Assembly: GCF_046630445.1 (NCBI RefSeq)
Contig: NC_092333.1
Span: 711,837,001 to 711,901,000, forward strand
DNA length: 64,000 bases
From: Rutidosis leptorrhynchoides
Lineage: Eukaryota > Streptophyta > Magnoliopsida > Asterales > Asteraceae
Direction of reading: 5' to 3'
In this document: piece by piece, positions 1 to 12,143 of the stretch
How positions within the stretch are numbered: position 1 is the first letter of the stretch
How the letters are laid out: each line of letters opens with the position of its first letter
Position numbers and translations under genes: made by a program
Notes under the pieces: model-generated
Databases searched by the model: none
The model's input: only the letters and a program-made list of their open reading frames with translations
What the model was told of the DNA's origin: nothing

Positions 1-647
1 ATCGAAATATAAGGGAAGGTATAAAACCTAACAACAACCCTGAAACTACAAACCGTGCATATCAATACGTATTGCAACGTAAAGGCACGGGAGAATTAAA
101 AACATTATAATTCCAAGGAAAGGATAAAAGAGAATAGATTCTTCTGGTGATAGATGAAAAAGAAGAATGAAAGATATGAAAGTTAGAAATATAACAAGGG
201 TTAGAATGGGATGGAGCATATTAGCGAATGTCTTAAAGTAGGAACTAAAGAGAAAGAATAGAAGATGTCGGAAGAAAAAAAGGGAAGGAGGTAAATTTAT
301 AGTGAAATATTCGACAAAGAAATCAAAACAGATTGCCGCGTTAAATCAAAGAAGATCCTGATCGCCGCAAAACTAAATCTTATTACATAAGATTTTCTTT
401 AAAACCCTTAAATCCTGGAAATCGATCATAATCACGTCATCGGTTACAACAATTCTATATTTACTCATTTCACTCTTTTGTGATAGCTTCGCTCGTGCGT
501 CTCACATAACCAAATCGTTTTATCTAAATCTTTCAATAATGATAAAATTTCATTATTACCTCATATTCGTCATGAAAACATTCCTATTGTTGTTTATGAC
601 AACCTCTACCAAATTTCGAGGACGAAATTTCTTTAACGGATGGATAC
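1..647 (+). mobile_element. Tekay-1: 3' end of internal region (Ty3/gypsy)
   Basis: AT-rich sequence without a convincing reading frame. It ends in a motif typical of the end of Tekay/Del chromovirus internal regions: a TTTCGAGGACGAAATTT block at about 614-630, then a purine-rich tract that abuts an LTR start at 648. I infer that this is the untranslated 3' end of the internal region. The coding part and 5' LTR lie left of the window. No chromodomain or integrase sequence is visible here. Confidence 0.7.
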
Positions 648-3627
648 TGTAACGACCCGGAAATTTCCGACCAAATTTAAACTCTAATCTCTATATGGTT
701 CCGACACGATAAGCAAAAACCCTAAAGTTGACCCGCACTTTTTCGATCATTCTATACTTATAAGATTAATATTTACATAAATTAAACCTTACCAACATGA
801 TAATCAATCCAAATTGTTGAGATTTATGTTTCCGAAAAGAGTTTTACACAACGTTTGACCGTCTAGTTTGACCGATGATATCACGAACTATACAATATAT
901 GATAATTATACGTTTGTGTATATATATGTATATATACATATTTAACATGATTAATGAATGTTTTAATATCTCATTTTGTATTAATAACAATAAGTTATAA
1001 GTATATTTTGAAACTACTAACTTAAGTTTTCAAAACGATAACTATACGTAACGTTATTTGACATAAATACTTAAGACTTATAATGTTTATACATATATCG
1101 TATAAGTAATGTATTTAATCACTTTTAAAGACTTAAATACATAAAATCATATAAGTGTATTCACAAAAGATAGCTATATTTGAATCCTCATTCCATTTTT
1201 CACAAAATTTCTATACGTATATCTAGAGTATTTGTACTCGTATCATACCTAGCTTCTATACGTATTTACTATTGGTATATACACATCAAATCACCACCTA
1301 ACCAGCCCTTGTTCATGCCTTATGTATAAGGTAATTACTTTTGAATGATTGTAAGACTAATTACAAAAATACAAACTAAAAATTTGTCCATGTCTACTAC
1401 ATAAACATTTTTTTAGGAGTATATATGTATCCTCATTTTGTTTCATTTTTACTTCCATTCTCTAGCTAAAAACACCCACACTCTCAAGAACATTAAACTC
1501 CATAAACATTCAGCAAAGTTCCATGAAGATCTAGCTTCAAAAACCTTACTTAAACACCATAAGAAAACCATACAAAAACACTTCAAGAAATCCTTCCAAG
1601 AACACAAACTTACTTCCAATCTTTCATCCACTTCCATCACCCTTTTGATTCTAGCTTCTTACTCCTCTTTTACAGCAACCTTGTCCAAGGAACTTGAGGT
1701 AGTATCTATGTTCATAACCTTATTCGATTCATATATATATAGCTATCTTATTTTGTGGTATAAAAGTTTAACAACAAGAACATAGTTTGAATGTTTTCAA
1801 ACTTGTTTGCAAACTAAATAGATCCTTCTAACTTAACTTTTAAAATACTTCAAGACCTGTAATATAACTTAAATATATGCTAATTTAACAAGGTATAATT
1901 TGGTTTTTCAAAGAATATCTTAAAAACTGTTTTTACGACGTCGGAGTGCCACCGGGGACTGTTTTGGGTTGGATAATTAAAAACTATCTTAAACTTTGAG
2001 TTGGAGGTTTATGTTCTGGAAAAATGATTTTTACTATGAATATGATAACACATAAAAATTTCATGATTTAATTCAAAGTATAAGTATTTTTAGAAAAATA
2101 ATCATTTAAGGTTGTTTAAATAAAGGAAAATGTTTAACTTCATAAGTTTCACTAAAGTTTCACCTATGCCGTGTGATTTTGAATACAAACCAAGGTATTT
2201 TCAGTTCATAGTCTTAAAGAGGGACTCGATTCAAGGAGATGGCAAGTTGAATCAACGAAAACGGATTTGTAACGAAGAAACTATGACCGAAACAAAATTG
2301 GTTATCCAAGACTTGTTTAACTTCGGGATTAATTGGGAAAAATTAAATAAAATCACATCTTTCTAAAATAACATGATATTTTATATATATGTACTCATAA
2401 TTCAATTTTATATGGTTCAGGATCACCCGTAAACAATACGAGAAGATTAATCATAAGATCCCATGATTGTACGCAACACGTCATTTGACAACACCGGTAC
2501 TTTATGTACGCAACACGTCATTTGACAACACCGGTACCGTGGGTCAAGATTAATCTCGACCAATACATATACGATGAGGGTTTTATTTATTTCATTGGGG
2601 GTTTATTAAACATCTAAATATGAACCATTAAAATTGAATTACTAACAACGAACTGCTAACTACGGACTAAGGAATTATTCAAAGTATTAAAAGTATAACA
2701 AGTATATATATGTGACGTTTGTTTAAAAAAGAAAAGGTATTGATATATTATATATGGATAGGTTCGTGATATCAACCGGAGACCAAGTCAAATTATATAT
2801 ATATATCTTCAAGACGAAAGTGAGTATATAGTCCCACTTTTAAACTCTAAATATTTCGGGATGAGAATACATGTATTTTATGTTTTACATTATGGACACA
2901 AGTAACTGAAAAATATATTCTACGTTGAGTTGTACCACTGGCATACTTCCCTGTAGCTTGGTAACTAATATTTACAGCGGTATTGTAAACGCGAATCCTG
3001 TTGATAGATCTATCGGGCCTGACAACCCCAACCGGACTGGACGACCAGTATTCAACGGTTGCACAGTACTTCGTTTCGTGACTACACTTGGTACAGTGTA
3101 GTAAGATTTCATATTAAAGGGAATATGCGACGTGATTAATTGTTAAGTATGGTTACCAAGTGCTCAACCACTTAGAATATTTTTATTAAAATGTTTATAT
3201 ATGAAATCTTGTGGTCCATCGTTATATCGCTGCTAGCATCAAACCTATATATCTCACCAACTTTATGTTGACGTTTTAAAGCATGTTATTCTCAGGTATG
3301 AATTAAGACTTCCGCTGTGCGTTAGCTCATATTAAGGATACTAGTTGGGACCATTTAAGCCATGATACAAGAACGTTGCATTCGAGTCATTGAAGATCAT
3401 TAAAGACATTTATTAAGTAAATGACAGTTTAGGTCATTTGGATATCGAGAAATGTTTGACGAGTTTATTAATTTTTTTATGTAAAGATAGATTGCCTTTT
3501 AAGAATAAATGCAACGTTTGTAAAATGTATCATATAGAGGTCAAGTACCTCGCGATGTTATCAACTGTTGTAATTCGTTTGTAATCAATATGGACATCGT
3601 CCGGATGATTAGTTTCGGATCCTTTCA
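648..3627 (+). repeat. Tekay-1 3' LTR
   Basis: The LTR starts TGTAACGACCCGG directly after the polypurine tract and ends CCTTTCA at 3627, so it has TG...CA ends and is about 3.0 kb, usual for plant Tekay LTRs. Blocks around 1690-1850 and 1930-2060 resemble the LTRs of Tekay-B and Tekay-D but are clearly diverged, so this is a related subfamily. A small 37-bp tandem duplication lies inside. Reading frames within it look like chance ORFs. The sequence right of 3627 is LINE-1 coding sequence, so the element appears inserted into LINE-1; the expected target duplication is CAAAC (3628-3632), whose partner is outside the window. Confidence 0.8.
2469..2537. repeat. 37-bp tandem duplication in Tekay-1 LTR
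   Basis: A unit beginning GTACGCAACACGTCATTTG occurs at 2469-2505 and again from 2506 to about 2537. The two copies are identical over the 32 shared bases. It looks like a recent local slippage or duplication inside the LTR. Confidence 0.9.
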
Positions 3628-6281
3628 CAAACATATCTAGATATCAAAGACTTATTCCATTCATGGATGTGTCTAATGCCCAAGCCACCTTAGTCCTTTG
3701 AATGACAAACATCAGACCAAGCTACTTTAGCACAACCTCTTTTACCATCATGACCACCCCACAGAAAATTTCTAATTAACCTTTCAATATCAATCACCAC
3801 ACATTTAGGCAACACCAACATTGAGATCCAATAAACCTGTAAAGAAGAAAGTACAGAGTTTACAAGTTGTAGTCTGCCTGCAAATTAGAGTGACTTTGAC
3901 TTCCAATCAAGCAACCTCTTTTTCACTTTATCAATTAAAGGATGACAATCCTTATATCTTAAGCCAGTAGAGATCAATGGTAACCCTAGATACTTCACAG
4001 GAAACTTATCAACCCCAAAAGGCATAATCTGTAAAATCTCAACCTTAACCTCTTCAGAAACATTACCAAAAAAGGTGTTGCTTTTATCAAGGTTAGGTTT
4101 TAAGCCTGAATAAGAGCTAAACTCATCAAGGGCCTTCTTCAAAATACTAACTGAATGCTTATTACTTTTGCAAAACATCAAAAGGTCATCTGCAAAGCAT
4201 AAGTGAGTAAGCTCCAGTGTAGCACATAAAGGATGATAATTAAAATTACCATCATCAGATATCTGTCTTTTCACACATAAAGTCAAAATCTCCATAACCA
4301 AAGTGAAAAGGTATGGAGATAATGGATCACCCTGCCTCAACCCCCTTTGACCTTTGAAATAGCCATGAAAGTCACCATTCACAGAGATCATAAAAGAAGG
4401 AGAGGTAATACAAGCCATCAACCATTCAACCATCCTAGGATGAAACCCAAATTGAACCAAGATAGACCTCATGAAACTCCAACTAACAGTGTCATAGGCC
4501 TTTTGGATATCAATTTTAAAGGCACATCTATCTTTACCCTTCAACCAATTATAACCCTTCATTAGTTCTTGAGCAAGAAGCACATTATCACTAATTTGTC
4601 TATTAGGGATAAATGCAGACTGATTAATGTCCACAATGCCATCAAGATAAGCCTTGATCCTATTAGCCAAAATCTTGTTAATGAGTTTATACAAGACATT
4701 GCAACAGGAGATAGGCCTATAATCAACAACAGATCTAGGGCATTCCTTTTTAGGCACAAGTGCAATAGAAGTAGCATTAATTTCAGTGAGAAGCTTGCCA
4801 TTTCTGAAAAAATCATCAATAGCTTTAAACAAGTCATCACAAATAACACTCCAAGAAGCTTTAAAGAATTTGGCATTAAAGCCATCTGGACCAGGTGACT
4901 TGCCATTATCAATCTCCCACAAAGCTTTTTTAACTTCATCAAGATCAAGCCTTCTCACCATATAATTAGCATCCTCAACAGAGATTTTATTTTTAAAAAG
5001 TGTATCAGGCAAATGGATTTCAGAAACAACTTCCATTTTACCTAACACACCCTCAAAATGCTTAACAAATTGTTGTGGGACATCCCCACCAACAAATCTA
5101 TTACCATCAATATCTTCAACAGCCTCCACTCTTGCCCTGTTCACCCTACCCTTTATAACTTTATGAAAATAAGATGTATTAGCATCACCCTCTTTTAGCC
5201 ACAGAACTTTACTTTTTTGAATTAACACCTTCTCTTCATCAACAAGAGCAGCCTTATAAGCTTGGAAATAGGCACATTCTTCCTCTCTTAGGTCATCATT
5301 ACCAGGATCAGCCATAATAGCAGTTTGGATCCTGTCAAGTTCAACTTTTAAAGCAACCACATTTTTATGCACATCACCCTTCAATCTACTAAGTAACCTC
5401 ATCTTCTTCTTCATAAGCTTCAGTCTAGTCACAACAGAGAACATGGTATAACCTGGCACATGCATATCCCACACCTCCTTAACCATAGGTAAGAATTCAG
5501 GTTTATCAGCTAAGTGGTTATTAAACCTAAATGGGCTTGGCTTCCTTTTAGAGACATTAGGAAAGCAAATCATAGCAGGACAATGATCAGATAAACCATT
5601 AGGCATGAAATCAGCATAAGCTCTAGGAAACTTATCAAAGAAATCACAATTACCAAAAACCCTATCAAGCTTCTTTAAAACACCCTTATCAGGACCAATA
5701 GCATGCATCTTTTGAATCCAAGTGTATTCAAAGCCCACAGAGTTTATATCTTCAACTTCAATCTCACTAACACAATCTCTAAATAGCTGCATTTGAAAAG
5801 TAACAGTAGAGGAGCCATTAAAATTATCCTCAGGGTTTAGACTAACATTAAAATCACCAGCTATCACCCACGGATTATTATCAACAACACCCTTCAAAGC
5901 ACTTAAATCACCCCAAAGCTTCTTTCTTAAACCATTGTTATTATGAGCATACACAAAGGAACAGAAGAATCTCCTCCTTGTATTATGTTGTTCAATAAGA
6001 CAATGGATGACTTGGTCACAGTGAAATAAAATCTCACAAGCAACATCATTTTGGTCCCAAGCTATAATAATTCTAGTCCCACCCCTGCAACTAGAACTAT
6101 TAGAAGCCCAATGCCAATTACCAAATACATCACCAGCAACTTTACCAAGATTTTTTGACAAAACCTTTGTTTCAAGAACACCAATGATACTACAACCAAC
6201 ACTATGAATTAAATTACTAACTTGGACTTGTTTAGGTTGCTCATTAAGCCCCCTAATATTCCAACATGCTGCCTTAAACAT
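3628..6281 (-). pseudogene. LINE-1 ORF2: endonuclease-reverse transcriptase
   Basis: The likely start is the ATG at 6281, just before the family's WNIRGLN motif; an earlier in-frame ATG at 6347 lies inside ORF1. The first domain is an APE-type endonuclease with N8, E37, GDFN near residue 141 and SDH near 230. A reverse transcriptase follows, with the PGPDG block, LRQGDPLSPYLF and catalytic FADD near residue 694. The reading frame meets a stop at 3885-3887 where the family continues FAGRLQL, and a second stop near 3700 before GGLGIR; coding similarity continues to the Tekay-1 border. It is therefore a dead copy, both by these two stops and by loss of its 3' end. The ATG overlaps the ORF1 stop by 8 nt. 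Confidence 0.9.
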
Positions 6282-9015
6282 TGGAAACAGATTTAGAGGC
6301 TGGACTGTCTTCCACAGACACATCCATATCATTACTCTTATTATCACCCTTCATCATAATAGCAGTAGCATCATCTTCAGAATCAACATCATCCTCAGAT
6401 TGGACTTCTTCAACTACAATGCCAACATCCAAGTCAAATTCAATACCCTTTTTATCACACATTGCCTTAAAGTATTTTCTGTCTTCAATGGACCAATGTA
6501 AAAGGGCATTTTTGTCAGGTAATTTATCCTTATGCACAAGCTTATTGAGAATAGCCTTTCTAGAATTCCACAACTTCCATACCTCATCAAAATCATCATT
6601 CATAGCATCTTGAACAGGGTCCACCCTTTGTAAAATAGAGAACTTATTAAATGTCTCAACCTTCTTCTTACCAATATCATTCTTTTTTACTTCATTTGCT
6701 TTCTGAACACCAACAATCTTTTTAACAGGATCCTTAACAATATCATCACCCTTACCACCCATTTCTTTAACAGAAGTACCACTTTTAGATGACTGGACAT
6801 TATCATTACCCTTAATAGACATACTACTTTTAGATAGCTGGACATTATCATTACCTTTAACAGAATTACCCTTTGATGAATCACCAATCTTAATGCCAGA
6901 AGATGAATTATCCTTCTTACTAAAAAAGTTCTTTTGAGGTCCCATGGAACCTGTAGCACCCTTAAAAGAAGCACCAAAGTCAACCTTCTTTCCTTCAGCC
7001 TTATCATTACTAGCATTATTCCTCTGCAAAATCTTAGGTTGGTTAATAAACTGCCTTTGACCACCAAATGCAGGTTTAACACCACCACTACCACTAGCAT
7101 TAGTTTTCTTGTTAAAAGGAGGTGGTTTGACCAAAGTACTACCACTTGCATCCTTAATAACCCTATTTCTTCTACCCATAACCTGCCACCCATCATCTTC
7201 ATTATCTTTCTTATTAGCAAGCTTATCAGCCAATTCTTCTTCAACTTTCTTCTTAGCTTCAATCTCTTCATCTGTCAATGGCCTTAGTGCACACTTTGAG
7301 TTACCATGACCAAAGACCTTACAATGACTACACCTTACAGGCTTCCATTGATAACCAAGTTTAAGATCAAACCTTCTACCAGGAACACCATTATGGTCAG
7401 GATAAGCAACCCTAATGTGATCAGGAAGCTCTTCAGCAGCATTGACCTCAACAAGAACTCTAGCATATCCAGCCTGCCCTGTTTGCTTCAAACATCTTTC
7501 TTTAGTGATTTTGTCCATTGCAATAGGCTTACCCATTTGACTTACAATTTGACTGATACATTTACCAGTCCATAAATCAAAATGCAAATCTATAAGAGCA
7601 ATCCATAAAGGAACTACTGCAGGTTCCATCCTGTCAAGACACAAACCAGATTCCCATCTTTTCAAAAAGAGAGGTACATTTTCAATCATCCAAGGACCAC
7701 TAGCAAGAACCCTCTTCAAATTATCTTCATTATCAAACTTGAACAGAAAAAAACCTGAAGTATTCATGGTAATGTCCTTAATCCCATAAACTCTCCACAT
7801 TCTCCTTAAGTGCCAATTAACTGCAGCAAATGATAACCTTGCCCCAACAAAATAACCATATAAAGAACATGAATAAGCAGAACAACCAACATCCACATAC
7901 TCCTTCTTAAGCTGCACCACTTTTTCACCCCCAAGCATAACAGAAGATGGAATAAATTCCAATTTAGCTAAATCATCATCATTAACATTATCTTTAAGAG
8001 TATCAGCAAAAGACTTACCCTGTTCAGTCATCTCAATATCATCACTACCAGTTTTAAATTGAACTGGCTGAACTTCTAAAATACTAATATCACTAGCAGG
8101 TTTCTCACGGGGAACTAATGAAAACTTAGCAATAGGATCATCAGTATCCATATCATTACCCTTCTTCTCAACACCCTTTTCATACACAAGCCCCATAGAA
8201 TTCAACTTAGACTGAAAAACCTCAGTTTTATCTTTAAAAAATACAGGGTCTGTGTTCGGTTTCCACTTAGCTTTCATCAAAGAAGTCAAAATAGCACGAG
8301 TTTCAGGTGTTACAGGTTTTCTAACACCTCTCATTTTAACAAGATCAGATACTTCAGGAGATTTCTCCTCATTAATACGATTAATATTCTTATACAGATA
8401 AATCTTACCAGCATTATCAGCCCTAAAAACCTTATTCTTAGCACGCAGAAACAAGGACTTCTTTCTCTTAGCTGCCTTCACCTTAGAACCACTATCTACC
8501 ATAACCTCATCATCCTTAACAACCTTCTCAACAATATCAGCTATCTCAGAATCACCATCTTCAGCATCTTCATAAACCTCATCAGCAGAAGCATAGTCAA
8601 AATCTGCAATGGCATTTTTAAAAGAAGCAACACCCTTGTCAGAATCAACTAGCTTAGAACCTTCAATTGGATCTTCCATTGGGGACAGAATGGACCCAGT
8701 AACAACACCAGAAACCATTTTAGCATCAACATTAACGTTTGAAGCACCAATTTCATATCTGTCAGAAGTGGTGTCAGAAACCCTAGGCACGTAAAATTTG
8801 AGATTTCTCGGATTCAACGGATTGAAAACACCATCAGAGCTTACAGAAGTGTTATTACGGTCACCAGCAACCTTCTGCACCTTCTTATTCGAGCTATTAC
8901 TCTCGAAGACCCTTCGAACAGGTTTGGGAGGTGCTTTTCTCGTAACACGTTTTTCTGGAATTTCTTCATTGTTAGTAACATTCGGATCAGGTGGGTCAGT
9001 ACCTGATGATTCCAT
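6274..9015 (-). CDS. LINE-1 ORF1: DUF4283/zinc-knuckle RNA-binding protein
   Basis: An open frame of 913 codons starting at the first ATG after the 5' UTR (MESSGTDPPDP). Residues about 385-540 match the DUF4283 domain of plant LINE ORF1 proteins (WHLRRMWRVYGI, GPWMIENVPLFLKRW). Near residue 562 is a CX2CX4HX4C zinc knuckle (CSHCKVFGHGNSKC). The N-terminal third is charged and low in complexity. The C-terminal third has repeated KGNDNVQ.SKS.. units around residues 720-760. In this family ORF1 binds the element RNA to form the retrotransposition particle. The frame is fully open although ORF2 is broken. It ends at 6274 with TAA inside an ATGTTTAA overlap with ORF2. Confidence 0.9.
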   Translation of the reverse strand: MESSGTDPPDPNVTNNEEIPEKRVTRKAPPKPVRRVFESNSSNKKVQKVAGDRNNTSVSSDGVFNPLNPRNLKFYVPRVSDTTSDRYEIGASNVNVDAKMVSGVVTGSILSPMEDPIEGSKLVDSDKGVASFKNAIADFDYASADEVYEDAEDGDSEIADIVEKVVKDDEVMVDSGSKVKAAKRKKSLFLRAKNKVFRADNAGKIYLYKNINRINEEKSPEVSDLVKMRGVRKPVTPETRAILTSLMKAKWKPNTDPVFFKDKTEVFQSKLNSMGLVYEKGVEKKGNDMDTDDPIAKFSLVPREKPASDISILEVQPVQFKTGSDDIEMTEQGKSFADTLKDNVNDDDLAKLEFIPSSVMLGGEKVVQLKKEYVDVGCSAYSCSLYGYFVGARLSFAAVNWHLRRMWRVYGIKDITMNTSGFFLFKFDNEDNLKRVLASGPWMIENVPLFLKRWESGLCLDRMEPAVVPLWIALIDLHFDLWTGKCISQIVSQMGKPIAMDKITKERCLKQTGQAGYARVLVEVNAAEELPDHIRVAYPDHNGVPGRRFDLKLGYQWKPVRCSHCKVFGHGNSKCALRPLTDEEIEAKKKVEEELADKLANKKDNEDDGWQVMGRRNRVIKDASGSTLVKPPPFNKKTNASGSGGVKPAFGGQRQFINQPKILQRNNASNDKAEGKKVDFGASFKGATGSMGPQKNFFSKKDNSSSGIKIGDSSKGNSVKGNDNVQLSKSSMSIKGNDNVQSSKSGTSVKEMGGKGDDIVKDPVKKIVGVQKANEVKKNDIGKKKVETFNKFSILQRVDPVQDAMNDDFDEVWKLWNSRKAILNKLVHKDKLPDKNALLHWSIEDRKYFKAMCDKKGIEFDLDVGIVVEEVQSEDDVDSEDDATAIMMKGDNKSNDMDVSVEDSPASKSVSNV

Positions 9016-9169
9016 AGCTCAGATGAAGGAAATCAACAGGAAAAACAGCAAAAAACAATAAAATATTGCAGGTTTGGGATGATGAAGACGGATTAGAAAC
9101 CAGAATCGCCAAAATCGCCACTCTAGAGAGAGAAAAGTAACTTTTTTAGAGGTCTTGTTAAGAAGTGAC
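9016..9169 (-). other. LINE-1 5' UTR
   Basis: About 150 bases between the ORF1 start and the border with Athila sequence. A CT-rich block (near 9125-9150 on the minus strand) precedes the start. Plant L1 elements carry an internal promoter here; no specific promoter motif can be assigned by eye. Confidence 0.55.
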
Positions 9170-9547
9170 TAAACTGGACGTGTTGCTTTCCAAATACAAG
9201 GTTAGCAAGTGGGTGACACAAAACCGCAAGTTTTGAGCTAAAATTTTCAAATCTGAAACCCACAAAAATATTTTGCAAACACCGGTAAAGGGTTATTCCG
9301 GAAAACTTATCTAGGGTAAAAGCTAGATTTAATTTTCAAAAGATCAAATGTTTTCATAAAGATCTAATTTCCTTAATGGATCTAAATTTTTATAGTCATG
9401 TGGGACTGTAAACCATATCGTTACTACCATTGTTTATACCGCCGTATAGAAATCACTGATGTACAAAGTGTGAAGAATAAAGAAGTGATTCTAGTATTTC
9501 AAGACAATATTGCTTGAGGACAAGCAACGCTCAAGTGTAGGAATATT
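9170..9547 (+). mobile_element. Athila-1: 3' end of internal region
   Basis: Noncoding sequence from about 9170 is nearly identical to 45225-45608, the end of the Athila-2 internal region, including the tract before the LTR. It begins abruptly at the LINE-1 5' border. The remainder of Athila-1 is presumably beyond the far end of LINE-1, outside the window. Confidence 0.85.
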
Positions 9548-10153
9548 TGATAATGCTAAAAACGAACATATATTTCATAGCATTATTCCTCAAGAAAGAC
9601 AAGCTTTTAGTTGCAATTGTTCTATTTAAAAGTGATATTCGTTTAAATAATAAAAGGTGAAGACAAAAGACAGATTCGACGAATTGAAGACGCAAACGAC
9701 CAAAAAGCTCAAAAGTACAAAAGATAATCAAAGAGGTTCCAATTATTGATAAGAAACGTCTCGAAATTACAAGAGTACAAGATTCAAAACGCAAAGTACA
9801 AGATATTAAATTGTACGCAAGGACATTCGAAAATCCGGAACCGGGACCAGAGTCAACTCTCAACGCTCGACGCAACGGACTAAAAATTACAAGTCAACTA
9901 TGCACATAAATATAATATAATATTTAAATAATTCTTATAATTATTTATATATTATATAAATATTTAAAACCGTCGGTAAACAAAGAGCCAAACTTGTGTG
10001 AGCTGTAAAAGCAAACTCCGCGACTCGTGGAGTTTGATGGCAAAAAGGGCCGCGAGTCGCGGAGTATCCCTGAACTCAATTCCCTATAAAGCCAACCGAA
10101 TTCTGATCATTTTTGATAACATATATCCTATCTCTCTCTTAATATGTATGTAA

Positions 10154-10186
<33 letters not shown>

Positions 10187-11556
10187 ATTTTAATTTTAAT
10201 TTTAATCCTAATAATAAGGGTATGTTAGCAAATGTTGTAAGGGTGTAAGTCGAAATTCTGTCCGTGTAACGCTACGCTATTTTTAATCATTTTAAGTTAT
10301 GTTCAACCTTTTTACATTAATGTCTCGTAGCTAAGTTATTATTATGCTTATTTAATCCGAAGTAATCATGATGTTGGGCTAATTACTAAAATTGGGTAAT
10401 TGGGCTTTGTACCATAATTGGGGTTTGGACAAAAGAACGACACTTGTAGAAATTAGACTATGGGCTATTAATGGGCTTTATATTTGTTTAACTAAATAAT
10501 AGTTTGTTAATGTTAATATAAAGATTTACAATTGGGCGTCCCTATAAATTACCATATACACTCAATCGGACACGATGGGCGGGGTATTTATATGTACGAA
10601 TAATCGTTCATTTAACCGGACACGGGAATGGATTAATAGCCACTAGAATAATTAAAACAGGGGTGAAATTATGTACAATGACACTTGGTATAATTGATAA
10701 CAAAATATTAAAACCTTGGGTTACACTCAGTCGACATCCTGGTGTAATTATTAAACAAAGTATTAAAATCTTGTTACAGTTTAAGTCCCCAATTAGTTGG
10801 AATATTTAACTTCGGGTATAAGGATAATTTGACGAGGACACTCGCAATTTATATTTATGACTGATGGACTGTTATGGACAAAAACCAGACGGACATATTA
10901 AATAATCCAGGACAAAGGACAATTAACCCATGGGCATAAAACTAAAATCAACACGTCAAACATCATGATTACGGAAGTTTAAATAAGCATAATTCTTTTA
11001 TTTCATATTTAATTTCCTTTATTTTATATTTAATTGCACTTCTAATTATAGCACTTTTATTTATTGTTATTATATTTAATTGCACTTTTAATTATCGTAC
11101 TTTTTAATTATCGCAAGTTTATTTTATCGCACTTTTATTATTCGCAATTTCATTATCGTTATTTACTTTACGCTTTAATTTAAGTCTTGTATTTATTTTT
11201 AATATTTTACATTTGGTTTTAACTGCGACTAAAGTTTTAAAATCGACAAACCGGTCATTAAACGGTAAAAATCCCCTTTATAATAATAATATTATTTATA
11301 TATATATTTGTATTTTTATAAAAAGTAAACTAATATAGCGTTAAGCTTTGTTTAAAGATTTTCCCTGTGGAACGAACCGGACTTACTAAAAACTACACTA
11401 CTGTACGATTAGGTACACTGCCTATAAGTGTTGTAGCAAGGTTTAAGTATATCCATTCTATAAATAAATAAATATCTTGTGTAAAATTGTATCGTATTTA
11501 ATAGTATTTTCTGCTAAAATTTAATAGCTATTTTATATACACCTCGCATAACATCA
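9548..11556 (+). repeat. Athila-1 3' LTR
   Basis: A 2.0-kb LTR with ends TGATAATGC...ACATCA, homologous along its length to both Athila-2 LTRs but visibly more diverged from them than they are from each other. It holds a GC-rich palindrome pair (10016-10064), a TATA-like box at about 10083-10092, a TA microsatellite (about 10153-10180) and a region of short repeats built on TCGCACTTTTATT (about 11030-11160). At 11557 Tekay-A gag sequence begins, so Athila-1 sits inside Tekay-A. The expected target duplication is CCCTC (11557-11561). Confidence 0.9.
10016..10064. promoter_or_regulatory. Paired GC-rich palindromes upstream of TATA, Athila-1 LTR
   Basis: Two related 17-mers, CTCCGCGACTCGTGGAG (10016-10032) and GGCCGCGAGTCGCGGAG (10048-10064), about 20 bp upstream of CCTATAAAGCC. 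The placement matches the Athila-2 LTRs. A promoter role is inferred only from position. Confidence 0.5.
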
Positions 11557-12006
11557 CCCTCTAAGTTCTGTCTTGAGCTTATTGACCTCAGTTCTGGGAC
11601 GGTACTTCTCGTTCATCAAGTGCTTGAATGCTGACCACGGTAGTGCGTAAGCATCATCTTATCCCACTTGCTCTAGATAGGTATTCCACCATGTTAACGC
11701 AGAACCTGTGAAGGTATGCGTAGCGTACTTCACTTTGTCCTCTTCAGTACACTTACTTATGGCAAACACCGATTCGACCTTCTCGGTCCACCGTTTCAAT
11801 CCGATTGGTCCTTCGGTTCTATCAAATTCCAAAGGTTTGCAGGCAGTGAATTCTTTGTAGGTGCATCCTACATGATTTCCTGTACTGCTAGATCCAAGGT
11901 TATTGTTGGTATGTAGCGCAGCCTGTACTGCGGCTATGTTTGAAGCTAGAAAAGTACGGAATTCCTCTTCATTCATATTCACGGTGTGTCGAGTAGTCGG
12001 TGCCAT
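11557..12006 (-). pseudogene. Tekay-A gag, N-terminal fragment
   Basis: Begins MAPTTRHTVNMNEEEFRTFL and contains the YKEFTACKPLEFDRTEGPIGLKRW and KVKYATHTFTGSALTWWNTYLE blocks that mark the retrotransposon gag domain, matching Tekay-B gag closely. Only the first 150 or so codons remain before the Athila-1 insertion. Fossil fragment. Confidence 0.85.
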
Positions 12007-12143
12007 TTCCTTCAAAATAGTCAAATGGAACAAGTTAATCATACAGAATATTAAGAGTAGTTAATAGTATTTCGTAGCATAATATGAACTCATTTATAAA
12101 AGCTTTTTCTTCATATTAGCGTTTTATAAGTTTAAATTCGGGT

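Larger units (their letters stand above)
3628..9169 (-). mobile_element. LINE-1: plant L1-type LINE, 3' end cut off
   Basis: A minus-strand non-LTR retrotransposon with a short 5' UTR (about 9016-9169), ORF1 (6274-9015) and ORF2 (3628-6281). The 5' end looks complete. The 3' end, with the rest of ORF2 and the poly-A tail, is missing at 3628, where the Tekay-1 LTR begins. LINEs are normally truncated at the 5' end, so loss of the 3' end fits interruption by Tekay-1 better than aborted reverse transcription. On the right it abuts Athila internal sequence, which I take to be its insertion target. Confidence 0.85.

Noticed and set aside
1438-1785. 115-codon plus-strand frame in the Tekay-1 LTR
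   Set aside because: Lies wholly within an LTR, low-complexity Lys/Ser/Leu composition, no family match recognised.
9531-9875. Antisense reading frame of 114-119 codons (MRRALRVDSGPGSG...) found in all three Athila LTRs (also 31993-32352 and 45592-45936)
   Set aside because: The copies are repeats of one LTR, so its recurrence is not independent evidence. It is antisense, has no domain and overlaps the LTR start.
10153-10180. TA dinucleotide run
   Set aside because: Ordinary microsatellite in the Athila LTR, present with varying length in the other copies.
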